The notes beneath the pieces are model-generated. The model was not told the DNA's origin and searched no databases. It saw only the letters and a program-made list of their open reading frames with translations. A stretch of DNA of 64,000 nucleotides from an endosymbiont of Escarpia spicata (GTDB lineage: Bacteria; Pseudomonadota; Gammaproteobacteria; Chromatiales; Chromatiaceae): assembly GCA_003349915.1 (NCBI GenBank), contig QFXE01000005.1:1-64000 (forward strand). Direction: 5' to 3'. The translations under genes were made by a program, and so were the position numbers. Each line of letters begins with the position of its first letter. Within the stretch, counting starts at the first letter, position 1. Shown here piece after piece: positions 33,402 through 43,217 of the stretch.

Positions 33402-35784
33402 AATCAATAAGGGTTTACAGGCCTGGAGAATGCTGTTGCTCGTTGTAGTGGTGGCCTTTGGTTTATTAACGATCTTAGGTACTGCTGACGAAGAGCTTTA
33501 TGTCGATCGCTACGGTATTGCCGATGCGGGGCCTGATCAGCATGTCGGGGTCTATGAAACTGTCTATCTCGATGGCAGCGGCGGTAACACGGCCCTTGGA
33601 GCGAATCCGGGAGATAGTGGCATTTTATACAGTTGGGAGATAGTAAAGCAACCAGCAGGCACATCATTTTGGATAAGTGCTACAAACATTATTAATCCAA
33701 CATTTAGCGCCGGTCCTGAGCCAGGTGAATATGTTATTCAGCTAACGGTCTGGTATAACGGCTTTAGAGGGTCGGACATAGTCAAGATTACTGCTTACGC
33801 GAGAGCTGATGAGGTTCTTCCGGTCGCCAACGCGGGTGCGGATATTGTGGTAAAGCATGGTGCCTTGGTTGAGTTGAATGCCCGCCATAGTTTCCATAAA
33901 AAAACTTTTATGCCGCTGACCTACACTTGGTACATGACAGAGCGTCCTTTGGATAGTACTTCAGCGCTCTCTTCAACAGAGGTAGTCAATCCCTCTTTTA
34001 TTGCTGAATTCAATGAGAATGATATGGCAGCAGGAACGAGCCATTATGAGGTTCGCCTGCATGTGATTGAGATAAATGACTGGGTAAGCTCGCCTGATCA
34101 TATCGACGTCTATGTCTATCCATCGGAAGGTTATGTCCATCCCATGCCGATTGCCGGGCCTGATCAAAGAGTCAGCACTGGCACACAGGTAAACCTCGAC
34201 GGGAGTGAAAGCCATGATGTGGATGGCAGGCCTCTGAGCTACGAATGGCAGTTCTATTCAAGGCCTCAGGGGAGTCATGCCGTTCTCTCAAATGCCAATA
34301 CCCCAACACCTTCCTTTACCCCTGATGTAGACGGTGTCTATGTGCTTTTTCTGTCGGTCGATAATGGTGAATATAACAGCAGCAGTGATCTGATCGGTGC
34401 TTTTAATCAAAGTATTTATGACCGTCAGCTTCAGGACCGGATGAAGGTGGTTGCAACTTCAAGTACGCCTGAACCTGTCTCCATCCTTGGGCCGGATCAG
34501 CGGGTCGCCTATGCTGGACCGGATAGCCTGATACTGGATGCCAGTCGTTCTACCCCTGTCATTTCTGGAGTCACTCGTTATCAATGGGGGTTGATCAACA
34601 AACCGGCCACCAGTAACGCCACTGTCGTAACTTCTGATCTATTTGATCCGAATGGTGGTCAGCTGAATTATGATATGGAGGGGGATTATGTTGTAAGAGT
34701 GAGTGCAGCAAATGTCGCTCGCTTGGACTACGACACAATAGTCTATAAGGTCACCACGAATACCCCGCCGGTCGCGGATGCTGGCACTGATCAGAATGTC
34801 ACGGCCAATTTCCCGGTCACATTGAACGGCAGCAATAGCAGTGATGTTGACCTTGACCCTGTAGCCTACAGTTGGAGCCTGGTCTCCACGCCGGTAGACT
34901 GGACATCCTGGCCAGGCGCGTGGCCACTGCTTTCCGAAGGCAGAGAGGCCAGTCCGACCTTTACCCCGACAGTGAACGGCAACTATCTTTTACGGCTGAC
35001 CGTTAATGATAATCAGGTTTACAGCGAAGCTGACAGTGTAACTGTCACTGTCTCCGGATCGATGATCAATTCACCGCCGGTCGCCGATGCAGGCCCCGAC
35101 CAGCCCAATGCGGTAACAGGGGTGCAGGTTACCCTGGACGGCAGTGGCAGCAGTGATCCTGATACGGATCCAATCACCTTCCTCTGGCATTTTGAATCCG
35201 TGCCTCTGTTGAGCATGATGTCCGATGCCTCACTGGCAACGCCAACCCTTGAGCAACCGGTTTTTACACCCGATATTGAGGGTATCTACCAACTCTCGCT
35301 TATCGTAAATGACGGCCAAGTCAACAGCACTGCGGATACGGTAAATATAACCGCCACAGATCCGGGGGGTGTTTGCAGCAATCCTCTTACCCTGCAAACC
35401 GCCTTGCCTTATCTGCCAGGACTTGGAGAGATGCCATCGATTATCCAGATCGATGCCTCAGGGATAGACACGATCAGGGTTGTCACCACAACTGATCCCA
35501 GTGCATTATCGGACGTATCTGCACTACAGGCATTCATTCCTGACCAGAATCAGATATCGGAAGCCAATTTTATTACGATTGTTGGAAACTGGACGATATT
35601 CAGCAGGACACATGACAATCCAGTGAGTGACACCGTAGCCCCGTCATTCGTCCTGGAACGGCAGAGCGATAACATCTTCTTTAAGGTCGATGTGGCGTTC
35701 ACCGGTTCTGACGCGCTCGCCGAGGTGCAGATCGATTCACTGACGGCTTGCCGTTGTGGTGCGGATGCGGGAGATTGTCCATAA
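33394..35784 (+). CDS. large secreted protein with about six PKD-type repeats
   Basis: This 796-residue protein starts with a membrane or signal segment (WRMLLLVVVVAFGLLTILG). At least six PKD-like Ig folds follow, starting near residues 43, 145, 250, 365, 460 and 563. Their marks are ADAGPDQ, LDGSGSSDPDTDP, YSWSLVSTP, PTFTPTVNGNYLLRLTVND. The last 130 residues are different and end CRCGADAGDCP. PKD repeats act as spacers or adhesion modules on surface proteins. No enzyme domain or LPxTG-like tail is seen. It may be a surface or periplasmic adhesion-like protein. Confidence 0.85.
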   Translation: MLKINKGLQAWRMLLLVVVVAFGLLTILGTADEELYVDRYGIADAGPDQHVGVYETVYLDGSGGNTALGANPGDSGILYSWEIVKQPAGTSFWISATNIINPTFSAGPEPGEYVIQLTVWYNGFRGSDIVKITAYARADEVLPVANAGADIVVKHGALVELNARHSFHKKTFMPLTYTWYMTERPLDSTSALSSTEVVNPSFIAEFNENDMAAGTSHYEVRLHVIEINDWVSSPDHIDVYVYPSEGYVHPMPIAGPDQRVSTGTQVNLDGSESHDVDGRPLSYEWQFYSRPQGSHAVLSNANTPTPSFTPDVDGVYVLFLSVDNGEYNSSSDLIGAFNQSIYDRQLQDRMKVVATSSTPEPVSILGPDQRVAYAGPDSLILDASRSTPVISGVTRYQWGLINKPATSNATVVTSDLFDPNGGQLNYDMEGDYVVRVSAANVARLDYDTIVYKVTTNTPPVADAGTDQNVTANFPVTLNGSNSSDVDLDPVAYSWSLVSTPVDWTSWPGAWPLLSEGREASPTFTPTVNGNYLLRLTVNDNQVYSEADSVTVTVSGSMINSPPVADAGPDQPNAVTGVQVTLDGSGSSDPDTDPITFLWHFESVPLLSMMSDASLATPTLEQPVFTPDIEGIYQLSLIVNDGQVNSTADTVNITATDPGGVCSNPLTLQTALPYLPGLGEMPSIIQIDASGIDTIRVVTTTDPSALSDVSALQAFIPDQNQISEANFITIVGNWTIFSRTHDNPVSDTVAPSFVLERQSDNIFFKVDVAFTGSDALAEVQIDSLTACRCGADAGDCP

Positions 35785-35818
35785 GTCCAAGCCTCCTGAG
35801 CGGGGTCGACACCCCGCT

Positions 35819-37528
35819 TTAGCGAGTCATCGAATCGGAAGAGACAGGCAGTCCCGCTACCGACAGACTGGGCAACTTGTTGCCACCGGCTGCCAAAGCT
35901 TGAATCAAAGGGGCATCCAGGCCATAGACGTCAGCCCGGAATTGGGGGATGCCATCCTCATTCGCCCATGCAGAGAAGTAGGCCAGGTAGACCGGTATCG
36001 GTTGTTTTAGCCGCCAGATCATCGTCTGACCGGAGTCTATACCCTCCTGCAGCGCCAATGTCGTAGCCTGTTCGCTCTCCCCCTGTAGCAGCTGTGTAGC
36101 CAGTAGGGAGGCAGACTCAACCCGCACGCATCCTGAACTGAAAGGGCGGGTTGGCCGCTCAAAGAGTCCTTTTGCAGGGGTATCATGAAGAAAGACCGCG
36201 TAGGGGCTGACCATATGAAATTTGATTTGGCCCAGACTATTGCGGGGACCCGGCATCTGTCTCAGGACAAAGGGGAAGTCGTTCTTGTGATACAAACTCC
36301 AATCGATAGCCGCCGCATCCTCCTGAATCCAGCCCCCTTCTTCTCCCTTACGAAATACTGCAATCCCCTTGCTGTCGAAAAAATTGTCGTCCCGTAACTG
36401 TTTTGGCAGTAAATCCTCCACTGCAATACGTCTTGGGACCGTCCATTGCGGATTGAGCACCAGATGGGTAATCCGGCTTTTGAAGGAGGGCGTTTCACGT
36501 TCCAGCTTGCCACCGACAGTGCGTCGGTGAAAAACCTCTGCACCCTGATCCCTCATCGTCACTTCGAAACCTGCAGTGTTGACCAACAGATAACGTTCTT
36601 CCAAAGAGTGGGGCAACCAACGCCAACGCTCCATATTGGCCTTGATCTGGGCAATGCGGTGTCCCACGGATACATTCAGCGCAGCCCGTGTTTTCGGGCC
36701 AACCCGCCCGTCCACATCCAGCCCATGGCGCTGCTGGAAACGTCTCACCGCAGCTTCCAGCGGTGGATTAAAATAGTCATCCCCGTCCGCCGGTGGTTCG
36801 GGATAGTCGCCTTCAATACGCAACCGCTCCCGTAGCAACAAAATTGAGGGATGACGATCACCTGGACGCAGAATCTGAACCGCAGGAAAGGGTTTCCAGC
36901 CCCCTCTGCTCTCGATTTCATGGTAATCGTATAGCACCTGCCGCAAACGCTTGTACTCCAGCGCGCCTGGAGCCAGATCACTCAACAGGTCAGACAGGCC
37001 ATCTGCCGACAACGCAGCCTGCAGGAGTTCCATCGGTTCAGCCCGGTCAAAATCGAAGTGCCAGAGCGGATCCAGTTCCGCCGCTTTGACACGGCCTCCA
37101 CGAAGATCGCCTGCATAGCGGAAAAAGGCATCGGTGAGCAGAAGTTCCCGCTCCAAAACCCCAGACGGACCCAGCTGGGGTCGTGATGCTTTCAAACGCG
37201 GGAAATGATAGTCAACAGGTTCCAAACCTTCCGTCAAGGCACTGTCAAGCAGGGTCAGTAGTGTCTCACCCTGAGCATTGAGCTGCTCGCCCTCATGCCA
37301 TACCGCTCGTCCTTTCCGGTCCTTGTAGAAGACCTGTAACAGCATCCAATTGGGTTCGCGGGCGGGAATGGCGACTTCTACATCCTGTAGCACAGCCTGC
37401 AGACGGCCACGAATCGCCACCACTCCTCGCAGCTCGTCTTCAAGCGACGCGCTGTTCGCTGTTCCGTACCACAACACGACGCAGAACAGCCCAATAATGG
37501 TCGAGATGTGGTTATGCGATTTTCCCAT
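35819..37528 (-). CDS. YcbB-type L,D-transpeptidase
   Basis: This enzyme forms 3-3 cross-links in peptidoglycan. With the ATG at 37528 it has 569 residues and a signal peptide (HISTIIGLFCVVLWYGTANS). It has an N-terminal scaffold, a peptidoglycan-binding domain (PLEAAVRRFQQRHGLDVDGR) and a YkuD domain. In the latter MVSPYAVFLHDTPAKG supplies the His and RPFSSGCVRVES the catalytic Cys. A longer reading to 37624 has no family support. It would be the usual partner of the YcbK-type endopeptidase at 32003-32581. Confidence 0.94.
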   Translation of the reverse strand: MGKSHNHISTIIGLFCVVLWYGTANSASLEDELRGVVAIRGRLQAVLQDVEVAIPAREPNWMLLQVFYKDRKGRAVWHEGEQLNAQGETLLTLLDSALTEGLEPVDYHFPRLKASRPQLGPSGVLERELLLTDAFFRYAGDLRGGRVKAAELDPLWHFDFDRAEPMELLQAALSADGLSDLLSDLAPGALEYKRLRQVLYDYHEIESRGGWKPFPAVQILRPGDRHPSILLLRERLRIEGDYPEPPADGDDYFNPPLEAAVRRFQQRHGLDVDGRVGPKTRAALNVSVGHRIAQIKANMERWRWLPHSLEERYLLVNTAGFEVTMRDQGAEVFHRRTVGGKLERETPSFKSRITHLVLNPQWTVPRRIAVEDLLPKQLRDDNFFDSKGIAVFRKGEEGGWIQEDAAAIDWSLYHKNDFPFVLRQMPGPRNSLGQIKFHMVSPYAVFLHDTPAKGLFERPTRPFSSGCVRVESASLLATQLLQGESEQATTLALQEGIDSGQTMIWRLKQPIPVYLAYFSAWANEDGIPQFRADVYGLDAPLIQALAAGGNKLPSLSVAGLPVSSDSMTR

Positions 37529-37721
37529 CCTGTTACCTGAAAATGTCCTCAACCGTTTCACAGTTGCAGCTTTTCCCAGGGGAAGCGTACATGGAAAAAG
37601 AAGCCAGTACACTGATGCACACAAGAAGGGTAACTCAGCAACTCCTTACATTCAGAGTATATGGGCCAGAATAAATTCAACAGTTATCACCCTTTTCTAT
37701 CAAGGGTCTGCCAGATTATGG

Positions 37722-38780
37722 CTAGAAAAGATCGATCTCACCGCTTTGCGGCTGTTCGGCGTTTTTCAGCAAATTCTTCTCGACCAGATCTTCGTAGATA
37801 TGCAGTTGATTCCGTCCGTTGTTCTTAGCGTAGTAAAGTGCTCTGTCGGCACTTCCGATCACGTCTGCAGTACCGTTTTGATCCCTGATTTCAACCGCCC
37901 CGATACTGATAGTGACACGACCTGCCTGCGGCATCTCGTGGGATCCTACCGTCCTGAGGCAGCGCTCCAGTACAGAAACCGCATCTTTCCGGGAAAATAC
38001 CTTGAGTAAGACGACGAACTCCTCACCACCATAACGAAAAAGGAGATCCCCATCGCGGAAGGTATCTGTCAGCAGACGCGCTAACAGGATAAGCACTTCG
38101 TCCCCGAATAGATGACCGAATCGATCATTAATCTTCTTGAAATAATCAACATCAATTAACGCCAACCAGTAGGTGGCCTCATCTTCAGAACGGCGCTTTA
38201 CCTCAGACTTGGCGCTGTTGCGTTTGTGGCAGCTCAAAGTCAACTGTTTCATCACTTCACTGCTCAGGGTTTCGCGATTCAACAGACCGGTGAGTTTATC
38301 CTTCTGATTTTCGTCCAGCAGAGTGAGGTAATTTGAGTAGACTTTTAGCAGTCCATAGGTCAGGCGTTGAAGTTCAAAACTGGATTTTTCAGTAAACTGC
38401 ACCAACACGGCGAAAACTTCGTTCCTGGTATTGAATACCGGATATACAGTATCTGTTATGCCACGCCTTTCATCGTCCACCGAGACAACCTCGCCCTCCT
38501 CCACGGCAGCGGCAATACCTTCGGAAAGCGTTTTGGAGATATGCCGTTCAATTGCAGGAATACCTGAAACCTCCTTGTTCTCGATCATGTGAGCAAGCAG
38601 AAGCAGATCGAGATTCTCTGCTTCACCAGACACCTGGTAGAGACGCAGTTCCTTACAGGGTGCAACCTCAGCCAGGGTTTTCACCAAGCTTCGTTCGATC
38701 AAATCACGGTCATGAAACCGTGTGATCTCCGCCAGAGAATCGATTACCTGGACGGTTGAGATTTTTTTCAAAACTGCCAT
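37722..38780 (-). CDS. diguanylate cyclase
   Basis: This 352-residue cytoplasmic protein makes cyclic di-GMP. Its C-terminal GGDEF domain has the active site RYGGEEFVVLL, preceded by RDGD at the right distance (five residues) for the inhibitory I-site, plus IDVDYFKKINDRFGHLFGDEVL and SIGAVEIRD. The first 170 residues look like a GAF-type sensory domain (HDRDLIERSLVKTLAEVAPC; VYPVFNTRNEVFAVLVQF); no membrane helix is present. I chose the ATG at 38780 over an upstream TTG. Confidence 0.92.
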   Translation of the reverse strand: MAVLKKISTVQVIDSLAEITRFHDRDLIERSLVKTLAEVAPCKELRLYQVSGEAENLDLLLLAHMIENKEVSGIPAIERHISKTLSEGIAAAVEEGEVVSVDDERRGITDTVYPVFNTRNEVFAVLVQFTEKSSFELQRLTYGLLKVYSNYLTLLDENQKDKLTGLLNRETLSSEVMKQLTLSCHKRNSAKSEVKRRSEDEATYWLALIDVDYFKKINDRFGHLFGDEVLILLARLLTDTFRDGDLLFRYGGEEFVVLLKVFSRKDAVSVLERCLRTVGSHEMPQAGRVTISIGAVEIRDQNGTADVIGSADRALYYAKNNGRNQLHIYEDLVEKNLLKNAEQPQSGEIDLF

Positions 38781-39096
38781 ACTTTGTTTTTTCTTTGTAA
38801 TCAGATATTTAAGAGAACAAAGCAACAACGGAAACAGGTGCTTCCGCTTGCAGGAAAAATATGAGTAACCGCGCTGAAACGATCATTTTCAAGTACAATT
38901 TGACCTACAGCAGAAAATTTTTCCATATCTGGGCACCCAATGTCTCTATTCAATTTTCCTTGGCGGTATTTTACATTCATTACAAAGCTGCTACCTGGAG
39001 AATCATGCGCTTCAACAATTTGCTTCGCTAGTATTAACGGCAGCTAGTTGAAAACCTTGAAATCGAGACTTCTTAGTTTATAGAATTCAGTCATCA

Positions 39097-39489
39097 ATGA
39101 AGTTACTCTTCCTGCTGGTACTACTCACCCGCAACGGCGCCGGTGATATCAACGTATCCTTCGTCAACACGGAAACACTGGAGCAGTGTGATCTAAAGAC
39201 GTTGATGCTCAGTGGCATCTTCTCTACGGCAGGTATCGACATCGTCGAGAGCCGCTGCATTCCGAGTCAGATGCAATTTTCCGAGTTTTCCCACGCCTCT
39301 TCGTCGAACATCGCCCACACTTTCTATCTGATCCATTTCAGTGATGAGGCGGTAGAGATCCAGCCCATGCCAGACTGGCGTAGTTGCATGATCAAACAGC
39401 GGGAGGCAGGCAACCGGACGCGGGTCTACTGCAGCAGTACGCTTCAATCCCTCTTGACCCACGAGGGGCCGGAGTCAACCAACCCCTAA
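39097..39489 (+). CDS. small protein of unknown function, probably exported
   Basis: This 130-residue frame begins with a short hydrophobic stretch ([17 protein letters not shown]) that could be a weak signal peptide. It has four cysteines ([27 protein letters not shown]) that could pair in the periplasm. The ribosome site is weak. Its end overlaps the end of convergent xthA by four bases. The gene is likely but not certain, and I do not recognise it. Confidence 0.5.
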   Translation: MKLLFLLVLLTRNGAGDINVSFVNTETLEQCDLKTLMLSGIFSTAGIDIVESRCIPSQMQFSEFSHASSSNIAHTFYLIHFSDEAVEIQPMPDWRSCMIKQREAGNRTRVYCSSTLQSLLTHEGPESTNP

Positions 39490-40301
39490 AAATCGAACTC
39501 TGCCCAGATTGGGCAGTGATCCGATGGCTTCTCCATCCCCCGGATCTCATGGGCGATCCCCGCGCCAGTGCAGCTCCGGTTCATGGGCTCGCTCGCCAGG
39601 ATCAAATCGATACGCAATCCCCGTTTCGGCTCCCGGTCAAATCCCCGGCTGCGATAGTCAAACCAGCTAAACTGGTCATCCACATCCGGGTAAAGGGTGC
39701 GATAGGTGTCGTGCAATCCCCAGGACTTCAGACGCTCAAGCCACTCTCTCTCTTCCGGCAGGAAGCTGCACTTGCCGGTACGCAACCAGCGCTTGGCGTT
39801 GTCCGGGCCGATACCTATATCGAGATCCAGCGGTGCAATATTCATATCGCCGATCACCAGCACTGAGTCAGTAGGCTTGTGATATTCGTTCAGGTAGTTG
39901 AGCAGATCCGCGTAGAATTTCCGCTTGGCGGGGTATTTCGTCTCGTGATCCTGGCTTTCACCCTGGGGAAAATAGCCGTTGATCACGGTGACTTCGTTAC
40001 CCTTCCCCGAGGCATAGCGAGCGATGATCAAACGTCGCTGGGCATCTTCATCATCCGCGGGGAACCCCTTCTCTACCGCCAATGCCGGCTGTTTGGAGAG
40101 CAGCGCCACGCCATAGTGGGTCTTCTGTCCGAAGAACTCTGCCTGATATCCCAGGCTCTCCATCATCCCGAGGGGGAAATCCTGATCCTGAACCTTGCTC
40201 TCCTGAATGCCGATGACATCCGGATCATAGGATTCCCGGAGTCTGGCAAGCTGATGTTCACGTGTGCGGATACTGTTGGTATTGAAGGAGACGACTTTCA
40301 T
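39486..40301 (-). CDS. xthA: exodeoxyribonuclease III
   Basis: XthA is the main AP endonuclease and 3'-repair exonuclease in base excision repair. The 271-residue protein shows [30 protein letters not shown] with the metal-binding Glu, [27 protein letters not shown] and the final [12 protein letters not shown] with the catalytic His. The length is normal for the family. Confidence 0.95.
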   Translation of the reverse strand: MKVVSFNTNSIRTREHQLARLRESYDPDVIGIQESKVQDQDFPLGMMESLGYQAEFFGQKTHYGVALLSKQPALAVEKGFPADDEDAQRRLIIARYASGKGNEVTVINGYFPQGESQDHETKYPAKRKFYADLLNYLNEYHKPTDSVLVIGDMNIAPLDLDIGIGPDNAKRWLRTGKCSFLPEEREWLERLKSWGLHDTYRTLYPDVDDQFSWFDYRSRGFDREPKRGLRIDLILASEPMNRSCTGAGIAHEIRGMEKPSDHCPIWAEFDF

Positions 40302-40323
40302 AATTACACCCTTAATCCAGTGC

Positions 40324-40436
40324 CTGCCAGGAAAACCCTATCTAACCACAAAGAACACGAAGGTAAGCGATTGATTAACAATAAGCTTTCTTCGTGTCCT
40401 TCGTGCACTTCGTGGTTGTAGCGTGTTTCCCGGCAG
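40324..40436. repeat. long imperfect hairpin (CACGAAG repeat type)
   Basis: The outer bases CTGCCAGGAAAAC and GTTTCCCGGCAG, then CCACAAAGAACACGAAGG and TTCGTGCACTTCGTGG, pair as inverted arms around an AT-rich middle. The total is about 113 bases and fills the gap between xthA and the next minus-strand gene. It looks like a MITE-like or transcript-end element; the inner TTCGTG copies are repeated in tandem. Confidence 0.65.
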
Positions 40437-40452
40437 ATACAAATCCAATTTA

Positions 40453-40746
40453 TCAGAGCACTTCCCGGGTCTCTTTCTCACCCATCTCGAAACCGTGCAG
40501 ATAGGCCTTGCCCCAAGGCAGAAACTCCTGCCCCACGATACGCTCGTCACTGTCTGCATCGACTGTCTTGGATATCTGCACTCCAAAACCCAGATCCCGC
40601 AGGGCGCGGATCATACCGTTGGCATAACCCCGGTTATACCAGAGTTGCAGATCGCCATCCGATTCGGCCAGTCCGTCGCTCTCCACATAGAGCCGCTGCA
40701 GCAACCGCAACATTTTTTCTGCAACAATCTCTCTATCCTGGTTCAT
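40453..40746 (-). CDS. small cytoplasmic protein of unknown function
   Basis: With the ATG at 40746, supported by AGGTC upstream, this is a 97-residue protein without a signal peptide or membrane helix. It reads as helical and acidic ([41 protein letters not shown]) and ends [23 protein letters not shown] do not recognise the family. It is divergent from yaaA and upstream of xthA on the same strand. Confidence 0.6.
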   Translation of the reverse strand: MNQDREIVAEKMLRLLQRLYVESDGLAESDGDLQLWYNRGYANGMIRALRDLGFGVQISKTVDADSDERIVGQEFLPWGKAYLHGFEMGEKETREVL

Positions 40747-40893
40747 TTTCAGACCTGCATTGATATTGCGGGAAAGGCTAACACGCGACTGCAATCTGCA
40801 CTACTTCACCATAACCACAGACCGGTTGCAGTTGTATTTCACCTCCAGGATCGCGATTATTCGAATCTCCGTCAGCAATTCGGCCACCACACC

Positions 40894-41661
40894 ATGTTAA
40901 TCGTCATCTCTCCTGCCAAGACCCTGGACTATGAAACGCCCCCTGTCACGAAAACCCATACCAAACCGGCATTTCTGAAACAGTCCCAGCAGTTGATCAA
41001 TAATCTGCGCAACTATTCGGCACTGGACCTGGCGGAACTGATGAAACTGAGCATGAAGCTGGCTGAACTCAATTTCGACCGCTATCACGACTGGAAGACC
41101 CCTTTCACCACAAAAAATGCCAAACAAGCGGCATTGGCGATGAAGGGCGATGTCTATACGGGACTGGATGCAGAGAGCCTGAATGAAGATGATTTCACCT
41201 TTGCCCAGGATCATCTGCGCATCCTCTCCGGACTCTACGGTCTGATGCGGCCCCTGGATCTGATGCAGCCATACCGACTGGAGATGGGCACCAAACTGCC
41301 CAATGAGTTGGGCAAGGATCTCTACGCCTTCTGGGGAACCACCATTACCGATGCGATCAATAAGGCGCTGGCGACACAGGGGTATGATGTGTTGATCAAT
41401 CTCGCCTCGAATGAATACTACAAATCCGTCAAGCCCAAACTGGTGAAGGGACGTATCATCACCCCACAGTTCAAAGAGAATAAAAACGGCAGCTATCGCA
41501 TGATCGGCGTCTACGCCAAAAAGGCCAGGGGACTGATGAGCCGCTACATCATCGAAAACCGGCTTACCGACCCGGAGGATATCAAAGGCTTCGATGCAGC
41601 GGGTTACGACTACAATGCAGCGCTCTCCCAGGGGGACCAATGGGTCTTCTCCCGAGGCTGA
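40894..41661 (+). CDS. yaaA: peroxide stress protein YaaA (DUF328/UPF0246)
   Basis: This 255-residue protein begins [19 protein letters not shown], the conserved start of YaaA, which fixes the start codon although the frame is open for 157 codons upstream. Other conserved parts are [55 protein letters not shown] split over residues 110-135, and [12 protein letters not shown]. YaaA protects DNA during peroxide stress by limiting free iron. Its end overlaps the TatD-family gene by 22 bases. Confidence 0.95.
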   Translation: MLIVISPAKTLDYETPPVTKTHTKPAFLKQSQQLINNLRNYSALDLAELMKLSMKLAELNFDRYHDWKTPFTTKNAKQAALAMKGDVYTGLDAESLNEDDFTFAQDHLRILSGLYGLMRPLDLMQPYRLEMGTKLPNELGKDLYAFWGTTITDAINKALATQGYDVLINLASNEYYKSVKPKLVKGRIITPQFKENKNGSYRMIGVYAKKARGLMSRYIIENRLTDPEDIKGFDAAGYDYNAALSQGDQWVFSRG

Positions 41662-42431
41662 TCGACTCCCACTGCCACTTTGACGATACCCGTTTCGACC
41701 AGGACCGGGAGCAGGCCTTTCAGCGAGCAAGGGAGGCGGGAGTTACCAGCCAGATCATCGCCGGGGTGAAGGCCGAATGGTGGCCGCGGCAGAAGCAGGT
41801 CTGCAGGGATTATCCTGGACTCTACCCCGCCTACGGCTTGCACCCTATGTTCCTTGAGGATCACCGCCCACAGGATATAGAGCGGCTCGTTTCCTGGATC
41901 GAACGGGAGCAGCCGGTCGCCGTCGGCGAGTGTGGTCTGGACTTCTTCATCGAAGATCCCCAGCCGGAAGCACAGCAGGCGCTGTTCGAGGCACAACTTG
42001 AACTGGCCCGACACTGCCGATTGCCGGTAATCATCCATGCCCGCCGTTCCGTGGACCAGGTTTTCAACGCCCTGAAACGATTCCCCGGCCTAAAGGGAGT
42101 GGTACACAGTTTCTCCGGCAGTGAACAGCAGGCCCGCCGACTGATCGATCTGGGTTTTCTTTTGAGCTTCGGCGGCCCCATCACCTATGAGCGGGCCAAA
42201 CGCCTGCGCAGTCTGATCCAGAGACTGCCCCTGGAAAGTTTGATGCTGGAGACCGATGCACCGGATCAGCCAGATAGCCAGCACCGGGGGGAACGCAACG
42301 AATCAGCCTATCTGCCAACCGTGTTGCAAACAGTCGTGGAGCTGCGCAACCAACCCGCTGCGGAGATCGCTGCCATAACCTCGAAAAATGCCGTGCAGCT
42401 GTTCAATATTCCCCCCAACGACGAGTCGTGA
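41640..42431 (+). CDS. TatD-family metal-dependent hydrolase
   Basis: This 263-residue TIM-barrel enzyme has the TatD metal sites: [10 protein letters not shown] near the start, [24 protein letters not shown] and LETDAPDQP. TatD proteins are DNases or phosphoesterases, probably with a 3'-5' nuclease role in repair; this one is nearest the YjjV-like group by its short length. It overlaps yaaA before it and the phosphopantetheinyl transferase after it (GTGA), so the three are coupled. Confidence 0.93.
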   Translation: MGLLPRLIDSHCHFDDTRFDQDREQAFQRAREAGVTSQIIAGVKAEWWPRQKQVCRDYPGLYPAYGLHPMFLEDHRPQDIERLVSWIEREQPVAVGECGLDFFIEDPQPEAQQALFEAQLELARHCRLPVIIHARRSVDQVFNALKRFPGLKGVVHSFSGSEQQARRLIDLGFLLSFGGPITYERAKRLRSLIQRLPLESLMLETDAPDQPDSQHRGERNESAYLPTVLQTVVELRNQPAAEIAAITSKNAVQLFNIPPNDES

Positions 42432-43135
42432 CAGGCATGATGTTTCAGCCAGAATCCCCTGTAGCAGACCTCACCAACCTCTGGCTGTCCGAGCGTCCGG
42501 AATCGGCGCCCGACCCGGGTACTCTGCATCTCTGGTCCATCGATCTGGACCGTTCTGACTTCCGCCACTACCTTTCACAGGATGAACTGACTCGCGCCAG
42601 CCGGTTCACACTGGAAACCCCCAAAAGCCGCTTTATCGCCGGCCGGAGCGCCTTGCGATCCATCCTTGGACACTATCTGGCCACCCCGCCTCTATCTGTC
42701 CGGCTAAAATATGGCGAACACGGCAAACCTGAACTTGCCGGTCTTCCGGGTGATATCCACTTCAATCTGGCGCATAGCGGCCATCTTGCGATCCTGGCAG
42801 TCAGCTGCGACTGTCCTGTGGGGGTGGATGTGGAAAAGATCCAATCACGCAGATATATGCTCGGCATTGCCGAGCGCATGTTCAGCGCAGAGGATTTCAC
42901 ATCGTTGGAACCGCTTTCCGGTTCAGCCCAGACCAGACGATTCTGCCACTTGTGGACTGGCCTCGAAGCGCGGCATAAATGCCTTGGCACGGGGCTGTTC
43001 ACGCCCACCCTGGCAAGTGGCGACGCCATGCCCTGTGGGGAAAACTTCACCCCTGAAGCCGGTTTTTGCGGCGCAATCAGCATGCAGAAGGAAATTCCAA
43101 AAACGGAAAACTGGACCGGCTTCAAGTTTCAGTGA
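42428..43135 (+). CDS. Sfp-type 4'-phosphopantetheinyl transferase
   Basis: This enzyme moves phosphopantetheine from CoA to a carrier protein serine. The 235-residue protein has RFIAGRSALRSIL, YGEHGKPEL, NLAHSGHLAILAVS and the metal-binding GVDVEKIQSR. The second motif, normally WxxKEAxxK, reads WTGLEARHKCLG, with Leu at the place of the first Lys. That could lower or change activity. It may start at the GTG at 42428 or the ATG at 42437. No polyketide or peptide synthetase lies nearby; the target carrier protein is unknown. Confidence 0.87.
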   Translation: MTGMMFQPESPVADLTNLWLSERPESAPDPGTLHLWSIDLDRSDFRHYLSQDELTRASRFTLETPKSRFIAGRSALRSILGHYLATPPLSVRLKYGEHGKPELAGLPGDIHFNLAHSGHLAILAVSCDCPVGVDVEKIQSRRYMLGIAERMFSAEDFTSLEPLSGSAQTRRFCHLWTGLEARHKCLGTGLFTPTLASGDAMPCGENFTPEAGFCGAISMQKEIPKTENWTGFKFQ

Positions 43136-43217
43136 CATTCAGTCACGGAGACATGACGCAACCCGCCGCTCCCGGTATGATGAGCCGGTTTTGATCATAT
43201 CGACAGCGGAGCGAGTA

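Noticed and set aside
39004-39030. Eight-codon frame (MRFNNLLR) after a GGAG site, considered as a leader peptide
   Set aside because: Too short to support, with no attenuator-like hairpin pair that I could recognise after it.
40423-40893. 157-codon extension in front of yaaA
   Set aside because: The family start [13 protein letters not shown] is at 40894, and the extension overlaps a likely minus-strand gene (40453-40746).
42711-43217. N-terminal extension of galE
   Set aside because: It lies within the phosphopantetheinyl transferase gene in another frame, and GalE begins normally at 43218.
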